Part shown: piece by piece, positions 25,417 to 33,816 of the stretch
Position numbering within the stretch: the stretch's first letter is position 1
Layout of the letters: each line of letters opens with the position of its first letter
Assembly: GCA_040388625.1 (NCBI GenBank)
Contig: JAZKBK010000006.1
Span: 544,702-608,701 of the forward strand
Source of the DNA: Gemmatimonadota bacterium
Lineage (GTDB): Bacteria; Gemmatimonadota; Gemmatimonadetes; Gemmatimonadales; Gemmatimonadaceae
DNA length: 64,000 nt
Direction of reading: 5' to 3'
The notes under the pieces: model-generated
Told to the model about the DNA's origin: nothing
The model's database searches: none
The model's input: only the letters and a program-made list of their open reading frames with translations
Translations under genes and position numbers: made by a program

Positions 25417-27879
25417 ATGCGCATGCGGCGTGAATCGCTCGCGTCGCGAGTCCACCAGTTCTGGATCGACTGCCGTGCTATCATGGCAATCGCTGCGCTT
25501 ATCGCGTGCGGCGGCTCGACGGATTCGGTGGCGCCCGGCGGCGGCGGTGGTGGCGGTGGAGTTCAGATCGCCATCACGCCCAACGCTCCGTCGATCACAG
25601 TCGGCGCGCAGGCTACGTTGCAGGCGGAGGTACGCGGTGCGAATGGGCAGGTGATCTCCGGCGCGACCGTATTCTGGTCCAGCGCTGACACGAATGTCGT
25701 TACGGTGTCATCGGCGGGAGTCATTACCGGCAAGTCCGTCGGAAATACACAGATCGCAGCGAGTTCGAGCGGCGCCTCGGCTGTAGCGACGGTCACGGTT
25801 CAGCAGATCCCGGTCGCGTCGGTGGCTGTGCTTCCATCGGCGGCGACGCTCGTGATCGGTGGCACTGTCACCTTGCAAACCGTAGCATACGACGCGAATG
25901 CCAATCCTCTCAGCGGACGGTCGATCGTCTGGGCCAGCTCGGCGTCCCAGGTCGCGACGGTGGATGCATCGGGCAAGGTCACCGCGATCGCCGCCGGTAC
26001 GGCAACGGTGAGCGGAACTGTCGAGGGGAAGACCGCATCTTCCGCGATCACTGTTACCGTTGTTCCCGTTGCAGCAGTTGCCGTTGTACCCGGATCTGCT
26101 GCGCTCGACGTGGGTGCATCCAAGGCGTTCAATGCAGTTGCAACGGATGCGAACGGTAACACGCTGACTGGGCGTCCCATCACGTGGGCGTCCGCGAATA
26201 CGTCGATCGCAACTGTGAGTACTGCCGGTCTCGTCACTGGTACGGGTGCGGGCACTACGAATATCACCGCGACCGCGGAAGCCAGGACGGGAACGGCGCA
26301 GGTCGTTGTAACGGCGACGACACCGCCGCCACCGATTCCGGTGGCGTCGGTCGTGGTGGCTCCGGGAACCGCGAGCCTCAACATCCGTGGATCAATCACG
26401 CTTTCCGCAACATTGCGCGACGCGAACGGTGCTACTCTGTCCGGGCGCACGATTACGTGGTCCAGCAGTGCGACGACGATAGCGACCGTAACGAGCACGG
26501 GCGTCGTCAACGCAATAGCGCCCGGCTCGGCGACGATCACGGCGACCAGCGAGGGCAAGAGCGGAAGTGCGACGATAACCGTTCTGCCACCGGCGCCACC
26601 GTCGGTTGCATCAGTGACAATCCTTCCGAATGGTGCAACGATCGATTCCGGCAAGACGGTGACACTGACTGCTACAGTACGCGATTCTGCGGGTAACGCA
26701 TTGAGTGGACGTCCTGTATCCTGGAGCAACAACGGGTCGTCGGTCGCAACGGTGTCACCAAGCGGTGTCGTCACCGGCGATACACTTGGATCAGCACCCA
26801 TTACGGCCAGAAGCGATACGGCCAGCGCATCCGTAATTGTCACGGTACGCAGGGTGCCCGTTGCCTCCGTAGTAGTCGTTCCGAGCAGCGCGACTATACA
26901 GGTAGCCGCAACGGTGACGCTGACGGACACCACAAAAGACGCTTCAGGGAACGTGTTGGCTAATCGCCCAGTCACTTGGGTATCCAGCGCTCCGGCAATC
27001 GCATCTGTCGACGCGAGTGGAACCGTTACAGGACAAGCGGCCGGCACTGCGACGATCACAGGGACGCGCGAAGGGAACACTGGCACGGCAAGGATTACAG
27101 TGATTCCGATACCGGTGGCGACCGTCACGATTTCGCCGCCCAATCCGTCGGTAGTTGAGCATCTGACGGCAAGTCTGTCAGCGGTCACCAAAGATAGAAA
27201 CGGCAACACCCTGTCGGGACGCACAGTCACGTGGTCGATAGTATCGACGTCGGTTGCGACGATAAACGCAAACACTGGCGTCGTCACAGGAGTCAGCCCC
27301 GGCACTACCACGGTTACAGCAACGAGCGAAACAATACCTGGTACGACAACGCTGACCGTAACGGCGGCGCCCGTCGCCACCGTCATCGTCGCGCCGCAGA
27401 CCGCCTCACTCATCGTCGGGGCGACACAAGCATTCACCGATACGACCAAGGATGCGCCCGGCTTCGTGCTTACGGGACGTGTCACGACGTGGACGTCGAA
27501 CAAACCGGGCACCGCAACCGTCAACCAGACGACAGGGCTCGTTACTGCGGTAGATTCGGGAACCGCCATAATAACCGCGACGAGTGAGGGCATAACCGGT
27601 AGCGCAACGGTTACAGTTTCGCTGGTACCGGTTGCAGCGGTAACGGTTACCTCTTCGCGCCCGAGCCCGATGGTCGGGCAGACCGCCCAACTGACAGCGA
27701 GCCCAACGGACGCTGGAGGTAACCCACTCTCCGGACGTGCCGTCACATGGACGTCAACGGATCCTACAGTGGCGACGGTAGATTCCAATGGCCTTGTCAC
27801 CGTGCTCAATGCGGGAAGCGTGACAATCGACGCGCTGATCGATGGTACGACTGGGTCGATTACTTTCTTGATACCATGA
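25417..27879 (+). CDS. Large Ig-like (Big_2) repeat lipoprotein, nine repeats
   Basis: An 820-residue surface-type protein. The start at ATG 25417 is 7 bases after the kinase stop. The N-terminus has a signal segment with a lipobox (ALIAC) and a Gly-rich linker (GGGGGGGG). Nine bacterial Ig-like repeats of ~85-90 residues follow, each opening with a PVAxVxVxP strand. Inner motifs are LSGRxxTWxSSxxxxATV, SxxGVVTGxxxGxxxITA and a closing strand such as SGSATITV. Such proteins act in adhesion or as cell-surface scaffolds. It overlaps the next gene (ATGA). Repeats 1-3 are strikingly similar to those of the lipoprotein at 28955, evidence of duplication. Confidence 0.88.
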   Translation: MRMRRESLASRVHQFWIDCRAIMAIAALIACGGSTDSVAPGGGGGGGGVQIAITPNAPSITVGAQATLQAEVRGANGQVISGATVFWSSADTNVVTVSSAGVITGKSVGNTQIAASSSGASAVATVTVQQIPVASVAVLPSAATLVIGGTVTLQTVAYDANANPLSGRSIVWASSASQVATVDASGKVTAIAAGTATVSGTVEGKTASSAITVTVVPVAAVAVVPGSAALDVGASKAFNAVATDANGNTLTGRPITWASANTSIATVSTAGLVTGTGAGTTNITATAEARTGTAQVVVTATTPPPPIPVASVVVAPGTASLNIRGSITLSATLRDANGATLSGRTITWSSSATTIATVTSTGVVNAIAPGSATITATSEGKSGSATITVLPPAPPSVASVTILPNGATIDSGKTVTLTATVRDSAGNALSGRPVSWSNNGSSVATVSPSGVVTGDTLGSAPITARSDTASASVIVTVRRVPVASVVVVPSSATIQVAATVTLTDTTKDASGNVLANRPVTWVSSAPAIASVDASGTVTGQAAGTATITGTREGNTGTARITVIPIPVATVTISPPNPSVVEHLTASLSAVTKDRNGNTLSGRTVTWSIVSTSVATINANTGVVTGVSPGTTTVTATSETIPGTTTLTVTAAPVATVIVAPQTASLIVGATQAFTDTTKDAPGFVLTGRVTTWTSNKPGTATVNQTTGLVTAVDSGTAIITATSEGITGSATVTVSLVPVAAVTVTSSRPSPMVGQTAQLTASPTDAGGNPLSGRAVTWTSTDPTVATVDSNGLVTVLNAGSVTIDALIDGTTGSITFLIP

Positions 27880-28772
27880 CTAACGCACCATTTCGTGGAC
27901 TGCGCACTGCAGCGCTCTTGCTGATCGGATCCTTCATCTCGGCTTCCAGCGGTCGCGCCCAGACAACGCCGACCGACGTAGCGCGATCGACATTGCCCAG
28001 TCGCTGCGTCAGTATCGTGGGACCGCTCGCTCCCGTTTCGGACAGCGCAAGATCGGCCGCGCAGCTGATCGCCGGACGCGCACAGGCCGCGTCGATCGTC
28101 GGTGACAACGCGGCCGCGACGTCGTTGTACCAACAGGCTGCGAATCTCAATCCGACCGATCCCAGCATCGCGTACGCACTCGGCCGCGAATACGAAGCCA
28201 CCCACGACGAGCGCGCGATGCGCGAGTATTGCCGTTTTCTCGCGATCAACCCCGGTGCCGCCGAAGCGAGCGACGTGCGTCAGCGAATTGCAGAACTCGC
28301 GCTCGCACTCCCGCCCGACACCACAGTCGTGCGAATACCAGTCGCTGCGTCGGCCCCGCACATGCCGGCTCCGGCTGGTGTGTTCCTTGGCGGCCTGATC
28401 ATTCCCGGACTCGGCCAGATGACGACGCATCGCCCGTTTGCGGGGGTGCTCGTGCTGGCGGTCTCCGGCGGCGCGGTTGCGTACGGACTGCAATCGCAGA
28501 ACAAGGCGGTGCAGGTAACTCACACCGCCATCGATCCGCTCGGTCACAGCTATACCTATCAAACGACCGAGACGCGCAGCGAGCGCCCCAACGCCGCTGT
28601 GGGGCTCGGAGCGGCAGCTGGCATCGCCGTCATCGCGGCAATCGAGGCCGCCAGCCACGCACACTCCGCCCGTAGCGCGGCGGCCGCGCAGGGATCGGCG
28701 CGCGGAATGTCTGCGGCACCTCTGCTGGCGTTCGGGCCGAGTTCCGTTGGCTTTGGGCTGAGCATCCGCTAG
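27876..28772 (+). CDS. Exported TPR-containing protein with membrane segments
   Basis: A 298-residue protein that starts within the stop of the Ig-like gene (ATGA overlap at 27876). It has a signal peptide (LRTAALLLIGSFISASSGRAQ). A short TPR pair follows (GDNAAATSLYQQAANLNPTDPSIAYALGREYEAT, read as two helices, and a further repeat). Two hydrophobic glycine-rich segments come next (VFLGGLIIPGLGQM, AGVLVLAVSGGAVAYGLQ) and another near ALGAAAGIAVIAAIEAA-like sequence. GLIIPGLGQ is a motif of small membrane proteins with TM2-like hairpins. Function is unknown. Its position suggests a role in assembling or anchoring the kinase or Ig-like protein system. Confidence 0.75.
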   Translation: MTNAPFRGLRTAALLLIGSFISASSGRAQTTPTDVARSTLPSRCVSIVGPLAPVSDSARSAAQLIAGRAQAASIVGDNAAATSLYQQAANLNPTDPSIAYALGREYEATHDERAMREYCRFLAINPGAAEASDVRQRIAELALALPPDTTVVRIPVAASAPHMPAPAGVFLGGLIIPGLGQMTTHRPFAGVLVLAVSGGAVAYGLQSQNKAVQVTHTAIDPLGHSYTYQTTETRSERPNAAVGLGAAAGIAVIAAIEAASHAHSARSAAAAQGSARGMSAAPLLAFGPSSVGFGLSIR

Positions 28773-28954
28773 AGCCCCGTTCGGCCATACGGTGCGAAGC
28801 CATTTGCACCGCGGGTTTCAGTGACATGGGCGCGACTTGTGCGTAAGGGAGTCCTGTCTCCGTCACTGGCCCCGGATGAGAACTTCTGTCGCCACAGCAC
28901 ATTTGTCAGCTCCTTCTGGAGCCCGCCTCAGAACGCATTGGGTTGGGTAGATCG

Positions 28955-30163
28955 ATGCTGCGTCGCCGTCAGCCTCAATTTTTTCAGGCAAATCGCTTCA
29001 CTGCGGTATTCCTCGCTGTCGTAGTAACCACCGGATTTCTCGCGTGTGGCGGCAGTGGATCGGACTCCGTGGCGCCCACGAGTCCGACACCCGCTCTGAT
29101 AGCGATCAGTCCGAACTCACCCGCAGTCGCCGTCGGCGCACAGATTGCCCTGCAGGCGCAGGTGCACGATGCCAGCGGCCAGCTCGTGCCTGGCGCGACC
29201 GTCTTCTGGTCCAGCAACGACACAAGCATCGTTTCGGTATCACCGGCTGGTGTCGTAACCGGGAACAGCGTTGGAACGACCCAGATCGCGGCGAGCTCCG
29301 GCGGGCAGTCGGCGGTGGTCCCGGTGACCGTGCTACCGGTCGCCGTCGCGTCCGTCGCCATAGCTCCGGCAACTGCGACGATCACGATCGGTGGAACGGT
29401 GACTCTGCAGGGCATCGCGTATGACGCGGGTGGAAACACGCTGACCGGACGTACCGTCGTCTGGGCCAGCTCGGCGCCACAGGTTGCGACGGTCAATTCC
29501 TCGGGTCAGGTGACGGGCGTTGCAGCCGGATCGGCAACCGTGACGGGAACTGTCGAAGGCAAGACAGCATCATCGGCGATTACGGTGACAGTGATCCCCG
29601 TCGCTGCTGTCGCAGTGAGTCCGGGATCGGCAGCGCTGGATGTCGGCCAGTCGGCATCGCTGACAGCGGTCACGACCGATGCGAACGGAAACACACTGAC
29701 CGGTCGGACGATCACCTGGGCGTCAGCGAATACGTCGATAGCCACCGTAACCGCAGCCGGTCTGGTGAAGGGAATCGGCGCCGGGACGACGACGATCAAC
29801 GCGACCTCCGAGGGGAAGGCCGGAACGGCTCAGGTGGTGGTGACGGCAACGACACCGACACCACCACCACCGCCGCCACCGACGACGACGGTCGCGTCGG
29901 TGACGGTCAGCCCTGCCTCCGTCACACTCACCAACAACCATCCAAAGACTCTGACTGCGAAAGTTGTAGACGCGAACGATCACGTGATCAACGGTCGCAC
30001 GATCACCTGGAGCTCCAGCGACAGCAGCCACGTTTCAGTCACCAGCACAGGTGCAACCACCGCTGCGATAACCGCAGTAAGACATGGTACCGTCTTCGGC
30101 ATAAGGATCACTGCGACCTGCGATGGCGTCTCTGGTACTTCGATTGTGACGCTGACGTATTAG
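28955..30163 (+). CDS. Ig-like (Big_2) repeat lipoprotein, four repeats
   Basis: A 402-residue paralogue of the protein at 25417. The start at ATG 28955 precedes a hydrophobic signal and lipobox (VTTGFLAC) and the shared GGSxSDSVAP start of the mature protein. Four Ig-like repeats follow, opening with PALIAISP, VASVAIAP, PVAAVAVSP and TVASVTVSP. A polyproline-threonine hinge (TPTPPPPPPP) precedes the last. The first three repeats match repeats 1-3 of the larger paralogue almost block for block. It ends at the tip of the cytochrome remnant on the other strand (4-base overlap). Confidence 0.87.
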   Translation: MLRRRQPQFFQANRFTAVFLAVVVTTGFLACGGSGSDSVAPTSPTPALIAISPNSPAVAVGAQIALQAQVHDASGQLVPGATVFWSSNDTSIVSVSPAGVVTGNSVGTTQIAASSGGQSAVVPVTVLPVAVASVAIAPATATITIGGTVTLQGIAYDAGGNTLTGRTVVWASSAPQVATVNSSGQVTGVAAGSATVTGTVEGKTASSAITVTVIPVAAVAVSPGSAALDVGQSASLTAVTTDANGNTLTGRTITWASANTSIATVTAAGLVKGIGAGTTTINATSEGKAGTAQVVVTATTPTPPPPPPPTTTVASVTVSPASVTLTNNHPKTLTAKVVDANDHVINGRTITWSSSDSSHVSVTSTGATTAAITAVRHGTVFGIRITATCDGVSGTSIVTLTY

Positions 30164-30429
30164 CGCAGCGCGTACAGCCACGTCGCTACGTCGCGCGCTT
30201 CGCGCTCCGACACACCGAGATCCGGCATCGCCGTCCCTGGCTTCACATTGCGCGGAAATCGAATCCACAGCACGAGAGTTCCAGGAGTGGTCGGCAACAT
30301 TCCCGCAATGTGCGCCGGCCGGCGGTTCAATCCGGCGACGGAAGCTGCGGTCGGCTCTTCTGTTGGATACGTGGAAGTGTCTTTTTGTGCGCTTTCGGCC
30401 GAGTGAGTACTTTCCGCTCGTGGTGCACA
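30160..30429 (-). pseudogene. Remnant of a class I cytochrome c gene
   Basis: The minus-strand frame open from 30429 to the TAA at 30162-30160 ends in a clear cytochrome c C-terminus: GLNRRPAHIAGMLPTTPG, LVLWIRFPRNVKPGTAMPDLG (read as two parts), then VSEREARDVATWLYALR. The axial-Met motif AMPDLG and the final helix are intact. There is no CxxCH haem site and no start codon with a ribosome site; a TAA lies immediately upstream. The gene has therefore lost its N-terminal half. It is squeezed between the Ig-like lipoprotein and the glucoamylase-like gene. Confidence 0.7.
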
Positions 30430-30431
30430 TT

Positions 30432-31745
30432 ATGCCTCGACGTAACGCCATGACCACGCCTGTCGACGACAAGCTACTTGATAGACTGCAGCAGAAGACG
30501 TTCAGCTACTTCGTGAACGAGGTGAATCTCGACAATGGCCTCGTGCGCGACAGAACGGAAGTCAACGCACCATCCAGCATTGCGGGAACAGGCCTTGCCC
30601 TTGCCTCGTATCCCGTGGGTGTGGAGCGCGGATACTTCGAGCGCGACGATGCCATCCAGCGCACGCTCTCATGTTTACGTTTCTTTGCGAAAAGCACGCA
30701 GAGTACAGACAGAAATGCGACTGGCTACAAGGGGTTCTACTACCACTTCCTGGACATGCAGACGGGCCGCCGCGTCTGGAAGTCCGAACTGTCATCCGTC
30801 GATTCTGCGTTCCTCCTGGCGGGAATGTTGACAGCGGCAGAATATTTCACACGCGATACACAGGAAGAGCGCGAGATCCGCGCGCTTGCGACACAGCTCT
30901 ACGAGCGCGTCGACTGGCAGTGGATGCTCAACAACGGCCCCACCCTCTCGCACGGATGGACGCCGGAACGTGGCTTCATGCGCTATCGCTGGCAGGGCTA
31001 CAGCGAGGCGCTTCTGCTCTACATACTCGGCCTTGGCTCGCCGACGCATCCACTGCCCCAGGAGACGTACACGGCATGGACATCGACGTACAAGTGGAAG
31101 AAGATCTACGGCACGGAGTTTCTGTACTCCGGTCCGTTGTTCACACATCAGCTATCGCACGTCTGGATCGACTTTCGCGGCATCCGCGACCCTTACATGC
31201 AGCAAAGGGAGTCGGATTATTTCGACAACAGCCGGAGTGCGACACATGTCCAGCGCAAGTACGCGATCCGTAATCCGATGCAGTTTGCCGGATACGACGA
31301 GTCATGCTGGGGTCTCACGGCAAGCGATGGCCCGGCCCGGATCACATGCCGCGTCGATGGTATCGTGCGACGCTTCTACGACTACATGTCGCGCGGCGCA
31401 CCCTATGGTCCCGACGACGGTACGATCGCTCCGTGGGCCGTCGTCGCCTCGCTTCCCTTTGCACCCGATATCGTGCTACCCGCGATCAAGCAATTCCATC
31501 GATTGAAATTGATGGAACCCAATCCGTACGGGTTCCCGACGGCGTTCAACCGGACCTTCCCGACGAAAGACGCCGGAACGATCGGATGGATCTCCCCCAG
31601 TCACTGCGGACTCAATCAGGGCCCGATCGTCCTGATGATCGAGAATCATCGCACGGAGCTGATCTGGAAGCTTATGCGCAACTGCTCTTACATCGTCACC
31701 GGATTGCGCCGCGCGAAGTTCGCGGGCGGATGGCTGCAGAGTTAG
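30432..31745 (+). CDS. Glucoamylase-like (PF10091-type) glycoside hydrolase
   Basis: A 437-residue (alpha/alpha)6-barrel-type protein of the glycoamylase-like family, whose known members include GH144 beta-1,2-glucanases. Family-like segments include QKTFSYFVNEV, the early loop RDRTEVNAPSSIAGTGLALASY, KGFYYHFLDMQTGRR, SELSSVDSAFLLAGMLTAAEYF, LSHGWTPERGFMRYRWQGYSEALLLYILGL and the C-terminal WISPSHCGLNQGPIVLMIEN. No signal peptide is evident, so it may act inside the cell or on imported glucans. The ATG at 30432 or the one at 30450 is plausible. Confidence 0.83.
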   Translation: MPRRNAMTTPVDDKLLDRLQQKTFSYFVNEVNLDNGLVRDRTEVNAPSSIAGTGLALASYPVGVERGYFERDDAIQRTLSCLRFFAKSTQSTDRNATGYKGFYYHFLDMQTGRRVWKSELSSVDSAFLLAGMLTAAEYFTRDTQEEREIRALATQLYERVDWQWMLNNGPTLSHGWTPERGFMRYRWQGYSEALLLYILGLGSPTHPLPQETYTAWTSTYKWKKIYGTEFLYSGPLFTHQLSHVWIDFRGIRDPYMQQRESDYFDNSRSATHVQRKYAIRNPMQFAGYDESCWGLTASDGPARITCRVDGIVRRFYDYMSRGAPYGPDDGTIAPWAVVASLPFAPDIVLPAIKQFHRLKLMEPNPYGFPTAFNRTFPTKDAGTIGWISPSHCGLNQGPIVLMIENHRTELIWKLMRNCSYIVTGLRRAKFAGGWLQS

Positions 31746-31903
31746 CGGGGGCCGGGAATCAATCGCTCGACAATAACGACATCGCGCCAGACGCTGTCGA
31801 GCTGGGCATGTTCTTCGTACGTCCCCACCGATGAACGGGGACGAGATCTGCGAATACTCGGCGAGTACACGAAGAACCTTACCTTGGAAGACTGACACAC
31901 GTG

Positions 31904-33385
31904 TCATTCGCGCACGGGCTTCACACCTTCGGGCGCGCGCGGATATCCCACAACATCGACTGTCCATCCACGCTTGCGCAGACGATTGGCAACCATCGTC
32001 AACTGCGCCGGCTCTCCGATCGCGCTCGAGTACGCCCAGCGAAGTGACGGCGAGTACAGAAGAAGAGCACCCTGCAGATTCGGAACGTCAATTGGCTCAA
32101 CCCAGAGGGAATCACGACCCGCACCTGAGAGCTTGATCCACTGGCCCCGAGCGACAACGTGAAGCGTGCTCAGCGGCGCGCCATAGTTCTTGAGCGACGC
32201 GGAATCGCCCTTCGCGCCAGGCTGTGCCACGTAAATCGGCAGTCCTTTCCTGGACACCCACGATGCGCCGCCCGACGGAGACGCCGTCCCCATTATCGCG
32301 CCAATCACTTTGCTGCCAGAGTCGTTCGAAGCCAGCCAACTCGCAGCACGTGCGGCGTTCAAGGGCAGGTTTCCCGGTTCGAGAAGCACCCAGCCTTTGC
32401 CGACCTTTACAGCCGCGACCGGGCCACCCGGCGCTTGGAATACCGCGATCATTCGATCGGGCGCAAGGCGCGCGTTGGTCAGAGGCAGGTCGGCCATCGG
32501 ATGACGTGCGTGCGCCAGATATTCCGATCGAACGGAGTCGCTCAGCACGAGTGAATCAGCTGGAAGCGCAGGATTGAACGCTACCGACAGCACGGTCATG
32601 CGCTTGTACGGTCTTCCCACTCTTGCGATGTCCCACTGCGCAGGAGTCCGCACATGTGAAGCGGGGTCGGTGCGCCACTGAGAGTACCAGACTTCGACAG
32701 TCATCGGTCCCCACGGAGCGAGCCCAAAGTCGTTGGACTCGTCAGCGTGATAGCGTGCCATCGTCAGAAAGCCGTCGCTACGACGGAAGAACGCCGTCGT
32801 CGGGAATCCGTCAATCGTCGCCGAGACAGCCGCCTCCTGGATTCCGCCTATCACGGTGTCGGGGCGCGAGCGCAGATCCGAAGCGTTGCGAAGTAGCAGC
32901 ACCAGGCGGTCGGGCGTAAATGCGAACAGCTCGCGCCGTTCATCGATGTATGCAACGTTCAGTGCAGTCCAGTTGTCGACGGTCCTGCCTGCATTGGCGA
33001 CGCTTGGAAGTGGCGTCGTGCTGTAGCGAGCAGCCACTGTGTCGATCACAAGATCGGTGACTTCGGTCCACCGAGGTCCGGCAAATCTTCGCACATTGCG
33101 CCACGTGCGCGTCGTGTAGTCACGCATGTCGCTGTTCAGCTCGTAGCTCGGGGCGTCCTCGAACGGTCGTGGAGCGAAGTTCGTCGACAGCCACTGCGTG
33201 ACCATTGAATAACGCGCCGTCCGAATACCGCGAAGCGCATCCAGACCACCCATCTGCGCGATCGCCGAGTCGACAGTCGCCATGGCCCGCAAGTCCGTCC
33301 GGGCGGTGACTGGCGTGGGCCTCTGAAGGACTGGGTGCGCAGTCGCGATAAGAGACGACAACAATGCAATTGTCCAGAACATCAT
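31904..33385 (-). CDS. Exported protein with a metallo-beta-lactamase-like C-terminal half lacking metal ligands
   Basis: 493 residues with a signal peptide (FWTIALLSSLIATAHPV). The N-terminal half begins AIAQMGGLDALRGIRTARYS, like LolA-type or outer-membrane lipoprotein-sorting folds in related secreted proteins. The C-terminal half (from NARLAPDRMIAVFQAPGG) has the strand pattern of an MBL fold. Where HxHxDH should stand it reads GTASPSGGASW, so a zinc site is absent. Two LytTR-type boxes lie 84-115 bases upstream in the direction of the gene. It is probably a non-enzymatic secreted protein under control of the nearby two-component system. The fold assignment is my inference. Confidence 0.6.
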   Translation of the reverse strand: MMFWTIALLSSLIATAHPVLQRPTPVTARTDLRAMATVDSAIAQMGGLDALRGIRTARYSMVTQWLSTNFAPRPFEDAPSYELNSDMRDYTTRTWRNVRRFAGPRWTEVTDLVIDTVAARYSTTPLPSVANAGRTVDNWTALNVAYIDERRELFAFTPDRLVLLLRNASDLRSRPDTVIGGIQEAAVSATIDGFPTTAFFRRSDGFLTMARYHADESNDFGLAPWGPMTVEVWYSQWRTDPASHVRTPAQWDIARVGRPYKRMTVLSVAFNPALPADSLVLSDSVRSEYLAHARHPMADLPLTNARLAPDRMIAVFQAPGGPVAAVKVGKGWVLLEPGNLPLNAARAASWLASNDSGSKVIGAIMGTASPSGGASWVSRKGLPIYVAQPGAKGDSASLKNYGAPLSTLHVVARGQWIKLSGAGRDSLWVEPIDVPNLQGALLLYSPSLRWAYSSAIGEPAQLTMVANRLRKRGWTVDVVGYPRAPEGVKPVRE

Positions 33386-33468
33386 GACGGGAGTTCAGGT
33401 AATCGAGCGGGACATTCAGCAGTTGCGAGGAAGCTAGAATCGCGGTCGTCCACATGACAACGGACGAG

Positions 33469-33500
33469 CAGCGAACGGTAGCGATCCTACAGCGAGCGGT
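33469..33500 (-). promoter_or_regulatory. LytTR-type box pair upstream of 31904-33385
   Basis: CAGCGAACGGT (33469-33479) and CAGCGAGCGGT (33490-33500), 21 bp apart. On the gene's own strand these read ACCGTTCGCTG and ACCGCTCGCTG. A -10-like TAGCTT (minus strand, 33436-33431) lies 32 bases further towards the gene. The 21-bp period (about two helical turns) is the known spacing for LytTR dimers. Confidence 0.68.
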
Positions 33501-33664
33501 CGTTTGACTTCGGCTAAAGCGCTCGGTCCTTGCGGCGGTCCGCAACTGGGGCAGCGACCACGGTCGCGGATGCGTCGAGCTGCCATTGGCGACGCTAGAC
33601 GATGAATTTGGGATTACGCACTTCGCGTCTCGCGGAGCCCTCTGGTCGTGCAGAGATCGGTAGT

Positions 33665-33696
33665 ACCGCTAACGGACCAGAACCGTCCGCTCGCTG
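33665..33696 (+). promoter_or_regulatory. LytTR-type box pair upstream of 33817-34791
   Basis: ACCGCTAACGG (33665-33675, imperfect) and TCCGCTCGCTG (33686-33696), again 21 bp apart and facing the gene. A TAGCGT -10-like element follows after 31 bases (33728-33733). The first box is the weakest of the six in this locus. Confidence 0.58.
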
Positions 33697-33816
33697 CAAA
33701 ATATGAACCTGTTGCGCGGCGGGGGGTTAGCGTGCGAGAGAACGGGACACCGCCGGCTCCTGAAACGATCATCAGGAGCAACGCACGCACAACGCAAACC
33801 AGTACCTCTCGCGAAC

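Larger units (their letters stand above)
33386..33816. other. 431-base divergent intergenic region with two LytTR box pairs
   Basis: No gene is supported here. The region separates the minus-strand MBL-like gene from the plus-strand beta-propeller gene. It carries one regulatory box pair for each, in opposite orientations (33469-33500 and 33665-33696), plus -10-like elements AAGCTA (33431-33436, read TAGCTT on the minus strand) and TAGCGT (33728-33733). Confidence 0.6.

Noticed and set aside
25800-28664. A 954-codon open frame on the minus strand opposite the Ig-like lipoprotein gene.
   Set aside because: It mirrors the repeats of the plus-strand gene, is low in complexity (Val/Thr/Pro-rich) and lacks a ribosome site. 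It is a shadow frame caused by the repeat codon pattern.
28819-28868. CAGTGAC ... GTCACTG inverted repeat upstream of the second Ig-like gene.
   Set aside because: Arms of 7 bases separated by 36 bases are expected by chance and do not match other sites.
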